Positions 17,167 to 25,296 of a DNA stretch of 44,417 nucleotides are shown in pieces. Made by a program: the position numbers and the translations under genes. The notes below the pieces were generated by a model. The model was not told the origin of the DNA. It saw only the letters and a program-made list of their open reading frames with translations, and made no database searches. The stretch spans positions 1-44,417 of the forward strand of contig JANQHJ010000095.1 of the NCBI GenBank assembly GCA_028282745.1, written 5' to 3'. The stretch is from Sedimentisphaerales bacterium. Lineage in GTDB: Bacteria > Planctomycetota > Phycisphaerae > Sedimentisphaerales > Anaerobacaceae. How positions within the stretch are numbered: the first letter of the stretch is position 1; every line of letters begins with the position of its first letter.

Positions 17167-18957
17167 ATGAGCATGAAGAAAATTACATTACTGATCGCTA
17201 TCTTCGCGATTTGTGGTGTTGCTGCTAATGCAGCAAACCTTGTTGTTGATAGTAACATTACTACAAACACAACATGGTACAAGACTGATTCGCCGGTTCA
17301 CCTGGTAGGCGACATTTTTGTCAAGAATGGTGCTTCTTTGACAATCGAAGCTGGTACTGTTATTGCAAGTTATTATGATGACCTTGGTAGTCTTGCTATT
17401 ACACAGGGCTCCAAGATCTATGTCCAGGGCACAAAAGAAGAGCCTGTCATTATGACATCTGCCGAAGACGTTGCAACATGGGAAGGCAGCATTGTGACGA
17501 GAGACCTTACAACAGGTCATGTCAATGATATCAATGTAATGGGCGATCCTAAGACAGGTGCCTGGCGTCCAGTATGTAATGAGTGGGGCAGCCTTGCTAT
17601 CATGGGCCAAGCCTATCTTTCAGGTTCACACTACAAAAACAATGTTCAGACATGGTCAACTCCTGCCGACGGCACAGTCACAAATACCCAGTGCCCCGAT
17701 CCAAACAACAAAAAGAAAATGGAAGGTTTGACTTCTGAAGGTTCGGATGACACCCGTGTACTCTACGGTGGTGGCAATGATAACGATGACAGTGGTTCTA
17801 TCTCATACCTCTCACTTCGTTACGGTGGAAGAGACGTTGAGCCTAACAAAGAGCTGAACGGTCTTTCTCTTGGTGCTATTGGCCGTGCAACAGATGTAGA
17901 ATACGTAGAAATCATGAACAACGTTGACGATGGTATCGAAATCTGGGGTGGTACAGTACAGCTTAACAACGTCAGCATCTGGAATGTTGGCGACGACAGT
18001 TTTGACGTTGACGAAGGTTGGCGTGGTTCAGCTACAAACGGCCTGATTGTTCAGGGTCACAGCCGTACAACCCACAAGCAGGGTTCAGGTATGGGCGACA
18101 ACGCTTTTGAAACAGACGGTGCAGAAGATTCAAATTCTCAGCCCGTAACAACAGCCAAGATCAGCAACTTCACAGTTATCGGACAGCCAGGTGGCGATGC
18201 TTACATCGACGACGGTTTTGGTGGTGTTGAATTAGTAAGTGGTGTCGGTAGTGATGCTGGTACAGCATGGCGTGACAATGCTCGTATCCAGTATGACAGC
18301 TGTATCTGGATGGACATTGACAAGCTGATCCAGCTTGACAACGCTGATGGTGACGGTGCTAATGGTTACAATGGTGTACCAACTGCTGCTACAGATGATA
18401 ATGGTAAGATCGGTGACTACAGAAGTGATGCTTGTGATGGTACCTTAAGCTGGTATGAGCACTGGCAGACAAGCTACAACACATGGAAAGATGGCGATTC
18501 AAACGATCCAATCGGTTGTGGTATTGACTTCGCAAATCTTTACGAAGCATATATATCTACAGACCCTAATGGTAATCTGTGCCAGATCACAAACAGTGTT
18601 TACTACAATGCAGCATCAGGTGGTGAACTTTCTGATCTTAGCAGCCAGGGTGTTAGCTTCGCAACACTTAGCGAAGTCAGCTCTCAGCCAATTCAGAGAC
18701 TCGTTCGCGGCGAAGCTGTCAACTTTGAGAAACCAGGTTCAAGCACAAGATATACTGTAAAGCCGGTAACCTTCGTTAATCCGCTGCCTGCAGCTGGTAT
18801 CTCAGCTGGTGGTTTTGACAGTGTCAACTGGCTGGTTGACTGGTCTGCTGCTTATGCATATGGTATGACTGCTGAAGCAGGTGAAGCTGACCTCAACTAT
18901 GATGACTCTGTTGACCTGACTGACTTGGCTCTGTTCTCGAATCAGTGGATGGACTAA
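17167..18957 (+). CDS. Secreted protein with beta-solenoid-like N-terminus and planctomycete dockerin-like C-terminus
   Basis: 596 residues from the ATG at 17167 (AAAGGA 6 nt upstream); an upstream in-frame ATG at 17116 lacks such a site. Signal peptide: KKITLLIAIFAICGVAANA. The early region (VHLVGDIFVKNGASLTIEAG, GSKIYVQGTKEEPVIMTS) is the opening of beta-helix-like extracellular proteins often annotated wrongly as multidrug transporters. The centre is rich in Asp/Asn/Gly. The end, EADLNYDDSVDLTDLALFSN then QWMD, has the Asp-rich dockerin-type I pattern common at C-termini of secreted planctomycete proteins. Codon use is strongly biased (GGT, AAC, GAC, ACA), more than its neighbours, which suggests high expression. 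A Pho-box-like promoter lies upstream and a strong terminator follows. It is probably exported via Sec and possibly the T2SS of this window. Substrate unknown. Confidence 0.75.
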   Translation: MSMKKITLLIAIFAICGVAANAANLVVDSNITTNTTWYKTDSPVHLVGDIFVKNGASLTIEAGTVIASYYDDLGSLAITQGSKIYVQGTKEEPVIMTSAEDVATWEGSIVTRDLTTGHVNDINVMGDPKTGAWRPVCNEWGSLAIMGQAYLSGSHYKNNVQTWSTPADGTVTNTQCPDPNNKKKMEGLTSEGSDDTRVLYGGGNDNDDSGSISYLSLRYGGRDVEPNKELNGLSLGAIGRATDVEYVEIMNNVDDGIEIWGGTVQLNNVSIWNVGDDSFDVDEGWRGSATNGLIVQGHSRTTHKQGSGMGDNAFETDGAEDSNSQPVTTAKISNFTVIGQPGGDAYIDDGFGGVELVSGVGSDAGTAWRDNARIQYDSCIWMDIDKLIQLDNADGDGANGYNGVPTAATDDNGKIGDYRSDACDGTLSWYEHWQTSYNTWKDGDSNDPIGCGIDFANLYEAYISTDPNGNLCQITNSVYYNAASGGELSDLSSQGVSFATLSEVSSQPIQRLVRGEAVNFEKPGSSTRYTVKPVTFVNPLPAAGISAGGFDSVNWLVDWSAAYAYGMTAEAGEADLNYDDSVDLTDLALFSNQWMD

Positions 18958-18994
18958 GTTAGCGGCTCCTAACGGAGTTTATGCTTAAATTATT

Positions 18995-19034
18995 AACTGA
19001 TGGCAAGACATCAAGCCTTGCCATCAGTTTTTTT
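18995..19034 (+). terminator. Rho-independent terminator after the exported protein gene
   Basis: AACTGATGGCAAG (18995-19007) pairs perfectly with CTTGCCATCAGTT (19017-19029), a 13-bp stem with a 9-nt loop, followed by a run of T to 19034. Confidence 0.92.
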
Positions 19035-19085
19035 ATAAACAAATATTGTTTTAGAATGTGAATTTAGATAAACAAAACCAGCCTC

Positions 19086-19126
19086 CTAACAAGAATCAAA
19101 CATATATTTAACAATACCCATACAAT
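19086..19126 (+). promoter_or_regulatory. Pho-box-like 11-bp repeat promoter of the lipoprotein-receptor operon
   Basis: CTAAC (19086), CAAAC (19097) and TTAAC (19108) are spaced exactly 11 bp, with a weaker CATAC at 19119. TACAAT (19121-19126) follows exactly 8 nt after the TTAAC unit, the same gap as at 8198-8238. The leader would be about 100 nt. Confidence 0.6.
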
Positions 19127-19233
19127 CCTCTGGTAAACTCCTGTTGGAAGTATTTTAGGGTAGAAAATTTTAAATATTTAGGGCTAATGCTCTTAAAATG
19201 TTCGTTTTATGAAATTTTTCATAGGGTGATGGT

Positions 19234-20463
19234 ATGTATATTACAACAAAGAAAAGATGGATATTTTGTTTGCTGTCAGCAATCGTCATATTATCGATAT
19301 GCATCCAGGGATGTGGTAAAAAAAGCAAAGAATCCGTAATAGCTGATAAACCTTTAGCCGATTTTCAGAAGAAATTACTTGATATCGCTATTGATACGGC
19401 AACGGCTATTCCAGTCAATCCATTTATTAAGGACCGTTCAAGGGTACAACATTGGGTCATCGAAACATGCTTAAAGCTCGACCAGCCCAAAAGGGCAGCC
19501 CGATTTGCCGACAAGATTGACAACTGGAAACGGGGGTTATCTTTTGCTGATATATCTTACTATCTCGTAGAACAAGGCTATGGCCTTGAAAAGGTCAAGC
19601 CAGGCTTGGATTTGGCTGAAAAAATAGCCAACATTGATCATGGCCAGAAATGGCGAGCCGATCGTATTAAGGCCAGAATCGTTCAAACCTATATATCACT
19701 TGGCAAACCACATTTTGTGGAAGATATGCGCAAGGAATTAGTGGACTTTGAATTAGGGAAAATGTTGAAAACAGAAGCTATGGCAACAAGTAAAGATGAA
19801 TTTGATCGACAGATCAAAGCTCTTGATGCTGCCGTAGCTCTACAGAATTTCGATATCACTAATAATGCGCTATACGCATATGTTGAGCTATATAATTTGT
19901 TTTATGATGATCCGAATTATCGTAGCCTGACAGAGGAAAGAATTAAAACGGCATGGCAGAAAACACCTCGAAACATACGTTTTGACGTTCTTGTTAAACT
20001 CGGAGAGTTTTCAAATGATCATTTAGATAAAGAGCAGAGTCTTAGGCTTTTAAATGAAGCTCAAGCTTTATTAGATGCTCGAGGATGGTCACTCAAGGAG
20101 AATACTCAGCTTTCCGCCAAATTAGCGGCTCTTAAATATAATATGGGAGATACCGAGCAAGCAGTGAAAGATTTGTACGAGTCTCTTACTGTTTTTGACG
20201 AGAAAAAAGAACATCTGTTAAATATCTATAGGGCTGAAACATTATGTGCAATTGCCGAGACATATGTATTAATCGGCATGAAAGATAAAGCTTTGTCTGT
20301 TTATAAACAAGCGTTAGAAGAAGGGATGATAAACCCCAATATACAAAACTATGCTGAAGATATATCCACAACATGTTGTTCTATAGCTTTAAGTGGCCTG
20401 GAGCCCGACAGTGATCTTTGGAATCGCATCAATGATATTAGTGAAGGTTTGGGTGGTTCATGA
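19234..20463 (+). CDS. Lipoprotein with helical repeats, partner of the TonB-dependent receptor
   Basis: 409 residues. The N-terminus (KKRWIFCLLSAIVILSICIQ, then GC) is a lipoprotein signal with lipobox IQGC and acylated Cys27. The rest is all-helical with TPR-like pairs, for example ALYAYVELYNLFYDDPNYRS, AALKYNMGDTEQAVKDLYES and AIAETYVLIGMKDKALSVYK. No enzymatic motif is seen. The stop overlaps the receptor start (ATGA), so the two are translationally coupled; a receptor-associated scaffold or substrate-capture lipoprotein is plausible. The ATG is preceded by AGGGTGATGG. Confidence 0.72.
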   Translation: MYITTKKRWIFCLLSAIVILSICIQGCGKKSKESVIADKPLADFQKKLLDIAIDTATAIPVNPFIKDRSRVQHWVIETCLKLDQPKRAARFADKIDNWKRGLSFADISYYLVEQGYGLEKVKPGLDLAEKIANIDHGQKWRADRIKARIVQTYISLGKPHFVEDMRKELVDFELGKMLKTEAMATSKDEFDRQIKALDAAVALQNFDITNNALYAYVELYNLFYDDPNYRSLTEERIKTAWQKTPRNIRFDVLVKLGEFSNDHLDKEQSLRLLNEAQALLDARGWSLKENTQLSAKLAALKYNMGDTEQAVKDLYESLTVFDEKKEHLLNIYRAETLCAIAETYVLIGMKDKALSVYKQALEEGMINPNIQNYAEDISTTCCSIALSGLEPDSDLWNRINDISEGLGGS

Positions 20464-23400
20464 TAAGAAAAGTACCCCGCCTACGCATTGTTTTAATGCT
20501 TATAGCGACAATTAATTATTCCATACCTGCCTGGGCAACTCAGATTGGTAGTATCCGAGGTATGGTTTATGATAAAGATTTCGAAGTTCCATTAGCTGGC
20601 GCACAAGTCCTTATCGCCGAAACCGGAGCGAAAGTTAATACAAGTGGTGACGGAAATTTTGTTTTTAACCATGTAAAGCCGGGGAACTATACACTGGTTT
20701 TTTCTAAGGAGGGCTATACCCGTCAAGTTAAAGCCAACTTAGTAGTCTCACCAGGACAAATGACTGAGATAGACCTATGGATGTCAGGTGAATTTACCGA
20801 AATGGAGGAATTTGTTGTTCAGGATGTACAAATAGGTACCGGCACAGAGGCGGCTCTATTAGACCTTCGTATGGAAACCCCTACATTAATGAGTTCGATA
20901 AGTGCCGAACTGATGAGCCAAGCCGGCTTGTCTGACGCCGCGAGCGCCTTAAAGCTCGTCGCTGGTGCTACAGTCCAGGATGGCAAATATGCGGTGATCC
21001 GAGGTCTTCCAGACCGTTATGTGAACTCGCAAATGAACAGCGTACGACTTCCAACTGCTGATGCTGATAAGAGGGCAGTTCAATTGGATCAATTTCCTTC
21101 ATCCGTTATTGAGAGTATCCAGGTAAGCAAGACTTTCACACCCGACCAGCAGGGAGATGCTTCTGGCGGCGCTGTTAATGTTGTACTGAAGGGAATTCCG
21201 GAAGAAACATTTTTATCACTAAAATCAAGTACCAGCTGGAATTCACAGGTTAAGGGAGACTTTCTTTCGTACAAAGGCGGGGGTGTAAATACATGGGGCA
21301 TGAAGACCATAGACCCGCAGGTTAATATGCTAAATCGAAACTGGACTGGTGCTGCGGGGGTCTCAGACGCTGATAATCATATGGACTACAAATGGTCCGT
21401 TTCTGGAGGAGGAAAATTTAATCTTAGTGACGATGTCAGAGTGGGCGGATTTGGTACAATTTTTTATGATAGGGACAGCTCCTATTCCGATGATGGTATA
21501 AATGATAAATACTGGGTACCAGGTACGAGTTTGAATGGTAAGGCTCCTTATAGAATGGTACCTAAATACTCTAATGGATTGCCAACTTCCAGTAATTGGG
21601 AAGATCACGGTCAATGGAAAACATCCCTTTTTGATGTGACCAAAGCAAGTCAATCGGTCCAATGGGGCGGCCTTGGTATAGTAGGTCTGGAAACCGAGAA
21701 TCATGAACTAAAATTCTTGTACATGTACACAAGAGATACTACAGATAAGGTTACTTTAGCAGAGAATACCCGCGGCAGAGAAACAATGCATATTTATTGG
21801 CCTGACCATTACCCCGAAATAAAATTTGATGAACCAATGCCGGATGGATATAATCCTGATGCGTCACTTCCCATCAGGAATCAAACCCTTGAATATACGG
21901 AAAGAACTACTGAAACATTCCAGTTCAGTGGAAAACACAATATTGATTACCCTGACTTCGGTATCAAGAATTTCTTTATGTTTAAGAACCTGGAATTCGA
22001 CTGGACCGTTGCCAGGAGTTCTGCAACATTATACCAGCCGGATAAAAGGCTCCTTTCTGTAATATGGAATCCATATAAAGGTGGTAAATATTGGCCCAAT
22101 AATTTTGGTGGAGACACTGGTAGTACCGGCAATTTTTATCGTATATGGAAGGATATCGCAGAGACCAGTGATCAGTTTTTTATGAATTTTAAAGTTCCCT
22201 TTGAACAATGGACAGGTGATGAGGGATACCTAAAATTCGGTATTTTTAGTGACCGGGTATCGCGCACTTATGAACAGGACACTTTCTATAATCAGGGAGA
22301 CAACAGCTCACTTAAAGCCGGTTGGGATGTTTATTGGAGTGATTGGTGGTCAAGACAGAACCATAGGATAATAGAATCAAGGTTTGATGTTGATTACAAG
22401 GGCATGCAGAATATATCCGCATGGTATTACATGATGGATTTGCCCCTTACTTCTAATTTTAAATTCATCGGCGGCATCCGGCACGAAAAGACTAAATTGG
22501 GTATAACTAATTATCCGGATCTTAGCCCTGCAGGACAACCAACAGCAAAATTATACTATTGGAGATGGACCGAAGAAGGTAACGTAAACATCAATTATGC
22601 AGAGTTTAATAAAGCAGATTCTGATGTCGATTATAAACAGGTAGATACACTTCCATCACTGGGTTTCGAATTCAAGCCTTGGGATTCAGTCGTCCTTAGA
22701 GGCGCTTACACAGAAACAATTGCCCGTCAGACTTTTAAAGAACTTTCACCTATTAGCCAGCAGGAATTCGTGGGAGGGGATATTTTCGTTGGTAATCCTG
22801 GCCTGAAAATGAGTTCTCTCAAGAATTATGACTTGCGTCTTGACTGGACACCGTATGATGGAGGCTTATTATCGGTTTCTTATTTTTATAAAGATATTAA
22901 AAACCCTATCGAGTACGTTCAAATAGATGACGGAACGCATAGTTTTATTTCTGTTGTGAATTATCCGGAAGGTAAGCTCAGCGGTTATGAATTTGAAATC
23001 AAACAGGATATGGGGCGTTTATGGAGCCCTCTGGAAGGGCTTAATGTTGGAGCCAACGCAACCTTTATTGATTCTGAGGTTTCTATTGTTGACGGGCAGT
23101 TGAAAAGCATGAGGAAGCAGGGTATTCCAACTCAGCGTAAACGTGATATGGTTAATGCCCCTGAGCATTTATACAATATTTATCTTACCTATGACCTTAA
23201 GGAAACAGATACACGATTCGCCCTATTTTACAATGTCAGAGGTGATACTTTGGTAGCAGGTGCAGGTGGATCCGCGAAAGGTTTTATTCCTGATGTTTAT
23301 GAGACCGAATACGGCACTTTAAATTTAAGTGTGACTCAAAAGTTGTGGGATAATTGGAAATTCAAGTTCCAGGTTAAGAACCTTCTTAATCCAGAAATTA

Positions 23401-23498
23401 AAAGTGTGTATCGTTCAGGCTACATCGGCGGCGATGTTACAAAGACTTCCTATAAAAAGGGCATTGATTTTTCAATTAGCCTTGTTGCTACCTTCTAA
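20460..23498 (+). CDS. TonB-dependent outer-membrane receptor with N-terminal carboxypeptidase-regulatory-like domain
   Basis: 1012 residues. After a signal peptide (to about AWA, residue 26) comes a CarboxypepD_reg-like beta-sandwich (about 30-105, GSIRGMVYDKDFEVPLAGAQ, YTLVFSKEGY), then a TonB box EEFVV at 116-120. The plug (about 130-260) has YAVIRGLPDRYVNSQMNSVR and FPSSVIESIQVSKTFTPDQQ and GDASGGAVNV, and a 22-strand barrel follows, ending in FSISLVATF with the C-terminal Phe needed for barrel assembly. The plug text is of the large receptor group usually paired with beta-helix-like secreted proteins. The gene is co-transcribed with the lipoprotein and lies next to a PhoB-type regulator and near a complete Ton motor. 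The substrate cannot be read from sequence; a phosphorus-containing compound is suggested only by regulation. Confidence 0.9.
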   Translation: MIRKVPRLRIVLMLIATINYSIPAWATQIGSIRGMVYDKDFEVPLAGAQVLIAETGAKVNTSGDGNFVFNHVKPGNYTLVFSKEGYTRQVKANLVVSPGQMTEIDLWMSGEFTEMEEFVVQDVQIGTGTEAALLDLRMETPTLMSSISAELMSQAGLSDAASALKLVAGATVQDGKYAVIRGLPDRYVNSQMNSVRLPTADADKRAVQLDQFPSSVIESIQVSKTFTPDQQGDASGGAVNVVLKGIPEETFLSLKSSTSWNSQVKGDFLSYKGGGVNTWGMKTIDPQVNMLNRNWTGAAGVSDADNHMDYKWSVSGGGKFNLSDDVRVGGFGTIFYDRDSSYSDDGINDKYWVPGTSLNGKAPYRMVPKYSNGLPTSSNWEDHGQWKTSLFDVTKASQSVQWGGLGIVGLETENHELKFLYMYTRDTTDKVTLAENTRGRETMHIYWPDHYPEIKFDEPMPDGYNPDASLPIRNQTLEYTERTTETFQFSGKHNIDYPDFGIKNFFMFKNLEFDWTVARSSATLYQPDKRLLSVIWNPYKGGKYWPNNFGGDTGSTGNFYRIWKDIAETSDQFFMNFKVPFEQWTGDEGYLKFGIFSDRVSRTYEQDTFYNQGDNSSLKAGWDVYWSDWWSRQNHRIIESRFDVDYKGMQNISAWYYMMDLPLTSNFKFIGGIRHEKTKLGITNYPDLSPAGQPTAKLYYWRWTEEGNVNINYAEFNKADSDVDYKQVDTLPSLGFEFKPWDSVVLRGAYTETIARQTFKELSPISQQEFVGGDIFVGNPGLKMSSLKNYDLRLDWTPYDGGLLSVSYFYKDIKNPIEYVQIDDGTHSFISVVNYPEGKLSGYEFEIKQDMGRLWSPLEGLNVGANATFIDSEVSIVDGQLKSMRKQGIPTQRKRDMVNAPEHLYNIYLTYDLKETDTRFALFYNVRGDTLVAGAGGSAKGFIPDVYETEYGTLNLSVTQKLWDNWKFKFQVKNLLNPEIKSVYRSGYIGGDVTKTSYKKGIDFSISLVATF

Positions 23499-23559
23499 AA
23501 AATATTCGTAAATATTTTAATTGTTGACAACAATCTCATCCTCACAAGTATATTTTTCT

Positions 23560-23719
23560 GCAATAACTATATTCTAATATATATCTAATTCTCTCGAAAC
23601 AGCAGTATCTTATCCTCTTTTTAAGTGGTTCTTTAAAGAAGAGTGTACCTTCAAACGGGAGGAAGTTCTAACTCCCAGATGAGCAAACCTTGGGATGGCC
23701 TTCAAGGTTTGCTTTTTTT
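23560..23719 (+). ncRNA. Possible small RNA or 3'-UTR RNA after the receptor gene
   Basis: TTGACA (23524-23529) and TATATT (23549-23554) sit 19 bp apart and could start a transcript of about 160 nt ending at the strong terminator (23719). It includes a GGGAG/CTCCC hairpin (about 23657-23677) and a TTCTTTAAAGAA palindrome. A plain long 3' UTR of the receptor mRNA explains it equally well. Confidence 0.25.
23682..23719 (+). terminator. Rho-independent terminator after the receptor gene
   Basis: AGCAAACCTTG pairs with CAAGGTTTGCT (23682-23692 with 23703-23713), followed by seven T from 23713 to 23719. It lies 184 bp downstream of the receptor stop. Confidence 0.92.
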
Positions 23720-23758
23720 AAGGTTAATTCATCAATATAAAACCGTGATACTTAACAC

Positions 23759-23829
23759 TTAAAGCTGTTTTATATAATCACTAAACAAAGACTAATGCAG
23801 CCCTAACACAACATTAACACAGATTTAGT
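23759..23829 (+). promoter_or_regulatory. Extended Pho-box-like array before the response regulator
   Basis: CTAAA (23781), CTAAT (23792), CTAAC (23803), TTAAC (23814) and TTAGT (23825) form five units in perfect 11-bp register. A TTAAA at 23759 is also in register. A consensus TATAAT (23773-23778) lies inside the array and TATATT (23834-23839) just after it, only 2 nt before the ATG. So the array may either activate a nearly leaderless transcript or lie downstream of a start near 23785 and repress it. Autoregulation is likely in both cases. Confidence 0.6.
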
Positions 23830-23841
23830 TAAATATATTAC

Positions 23842-24525
23842 ATGTCAAGAGAAAATATTCTAATTGTAGATGACGAAGAAGATGTGCTTGAATTGGTTAA
23901 GTATAACTTAAACAAGAATGGCTATAATACTATCACATCAACCAGCGGAGAAGATGCTTTAGCAAAAACAAGATCCAAGCAACCAGACCTTGTCATATTG
24001 GACCTTATGCTGCCAGGCATAGATGGCTTGGAAGTCTGTAAGAAAATCAAGAGCGATACCATTACCGAAATGATTCCTATCATAATGTTGACTGCTAAAG
24101 GTGAAGAATCAGATATCGTCACTGGCTTAGAACTTGGAGCTGATGATTATGTAATCAAGCCCTTTAGCCCTAAGGTTCTTATTGCTCGTGTGCGTCGAAT
24201 CTTACATAGGACGATAGCGCTTGATTTGGAAAAAACCGCCGTAAATATCCATGAAATCACGATTGCCCCGGCTCGCCGCCAAGTATTAATAAAGGACAAA
24301 CCTGTTGATTTGACATTTACCGAATTTAATATCCTTTATGCCTTAGCTAAAAGACCAGGATTGGTTTTTACAAGATATCAGATCATTGATTCGATACACA
24401 GCGATGATTATCTGGTAACAGATCGGGCTGTAGATGTTCAGATAGTCGGGCTTCGAAAAAAACTAGGGGCATGTGGCCAATATATTGAAACTGTTCGCGG
24501 TGTAGGCTATCGTTTCAAGGATTAA
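23842..24525 (+). CDS. PhoB/OmpR-family response regulator without adjacent kinase
   Basis: 227 residues. The receiver domain (1-122) has Asp10-Asp11, phospho-acceptor Asp54 (ILDLMLPG), Thr84 and Lys106 (VIKPF). The winged-helix DNA-binding domain (about 130-227) has LTFTEFNILYALAKRPG, DRAVDVQIVGLRKKLG and IETVRGVGYRF, the typical OmpR/PhoB transactivation-loop text. The receiver reads closest to PhoB (ILIVDDEEDVLELV). No histidine kinase gene follows; the next 770 bp hold an RNA gene. No SD is seen before the ATG. Its own upstream array and the 11-bp repeats at four other promoters make it the natural regulator of the Ton, receptor and Sel1 genes. The exact name phoB is not proved. Confidence 0.88.
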   Translation: MSRENILIVDDEEDVLELVKYNLNKNGYNTITSTSGEDALAKTRSKQPDLVILDLMLPGIDGLEVCKKIKSDTITEMIPIIMLTAKGEESDIVTGLELGADDYVIKPFSPKVLIARVRRILHRTIALDLEKTAVNIHEITIAPARRQVLIKDKPVDLTFTEFNILYALAKRPGLVFTRYQIIDSIHSDDYLVTDRAVDVQIVGLRKKLGACGQYIETVRGVGYRFKD

Positions 24526-24823
24526 AAATAAATTTTGTGACTGAGTTGCTAAACGCATCGCGGACACTTGACTTGCCAATTACACAGTCCGGCTTCATTT
24601 CATGCATTTCTTCATATCCCTATAATCTAATTCTGATATTTAAAGATGTTTTTGGGAAATAAGATTATATGTACGCTCACCCTCCAATCTTAACTGGACA
24701 GGCAAAGTTCATGAAAAAGCTAATAATGAGAAATATACACACTATAAAATAAACGAAAGTTTCATAAATGGCAGAACATCCGAACCTTTTATAATATCGA
24801 AATGATACTCAAATCTATTACAT
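24526..24823. other. Non-coding stretch after the response regulator
   Basis: No ORF with a ribosome binding site, kinase gene or structural motif is visible here. It separates the regulator from RNA copy 1. Confidence 0.6.
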
Positions 24824-24854
24824 AAAAAAAGACCCGGATTTATCTCCAGGTCTT
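24824..24854 (-). terminator. Terminator of RNA copy 1
   Basis: On the minus strand AAGACCTGGA pairs with TCCGGGTCTT with one mismatch, followed by seven U (24830-24824). It directly follows the conserved CCCCCGCTATT block. Confidence 0.85.
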
Positions 24855-25040
24855 AATAGCGGGGGCATCATATGACGACCTGAAGATACTAAATATGAGC
24901 TATTTTCTTGCTCAATTATGCACTTAATGAGTGACGGATTTGTCGGGTACCAGAGCACCTTAAAAGGCATAAGTCTTTTTGCTTAACAACGTTATATGAT
25001 GTCGCCCATTATTACCCCGACAATCTTCAAATAACTGAGT
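24824..25040 (-). ncRNA. Candidate structured RNA, copy 1 (with own promoter and terminator)
   Basis: About 217 nt on the minus strand. Blocks conserved with a second copy at 38590-38822 are GATTGTCGGGG at the 5' side, GGGCGACATCA, CCGACAAATCCG, a hairpin CTCATTAAGTGCATAATTGAG-like block, AGTATCTTCAG and ATGATGCCCCCGCTATTA at the 3' side. GATTGTCGG can pair with CCGACAAATC, and GGGCGACATCATATAACG with CGTCATATGATGCCCCC; these helices interleave, so a pseudoknot is predicted. The sequence between promoter and terminator is conserved at the nucleotide level but not as protein, because the copy-2 frame has stops and an indel. I do not recognise it as tmRNA, SRP RNA or RNase P RNA; 6S RNA is not excluded. 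Confidence 0.6.
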
Positions 25041-25046
25041 AAGGAT

Positions 25047-25075
25047 ATTGTCTGTCTTTTTTCAAAATATTTCAA
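25047..25075 (-). promoter_or_regulatory. Promoter of RNA copy 1
   Basis: On the minus strand TTGAAA (25075-25070), a 17-bp spacer and GACAAT (25052-25047). The -10 lies exactly 21 nt before the conserved GATTGTCGGGG, the same distance as at copy 2, although the spacers and flanks differ in sequence. Confidence 0.5.
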
Positions 25076-25166
25076 AGGTATAGAAATGATAGGATTTCTG
25101 AACCTTTTCTTCAAACCCAAAAATACTTCAAAGAGGACCGATATTTCTTATAAATACTGCTCCTTT

Positions 25167-25193
25167 GTCAATCGGATTATATATCCGATTGAC
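25167..25193. repeat. Perfect 11-bp palindrome
   Basis: GTCAATCGGAT (25167-25177) and ATCCGATTGAC (25183-25193) around a TATAT centre. On the plus strand TTTCTTT follows. It may be an operator or a weak terminator between RNA copy 1 and the sensor gene; no protein is proposed. Nothing else is clear in 25076-25296. Confidence 0.6.
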
Positions 25194-25296
25194 TTTCTTT
25201 ATTGGCAAACGGCTTTAAGCTGCTCAAAGATTGGGATAATTAGACTCATGACTAGTCTGCCTATCCAATTGTAAATCATTTCTTGGTAGATACTCA

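Noticed and set aside
24822-24976. 51-codon ORF inside RNA copy 1 on the minus strand (MPFKVLWYPTNPSLIK...)
   Set aside because: The homologous stretch in copy 2 has an early stop and a one-base indel, while nucleotide blocks stay conserved. That pattern fits RNA, not protein.
24824-25040. tmRNA identity for the structured RNA (5' GGGG block, CCCCCGC 3' end)
   Set aside because: No T-loop (GGTTCGAATCC type) and no plausible tag reading frame ending before the 3' end; the conserved helices do not fit.
25086-25274. 62-codon ORF between RNA copy 1 and the sensor gene
   Set aside because: Contains the 11-bp palindrome, lacks a convincing ribosome binding site and has no recognisable features.
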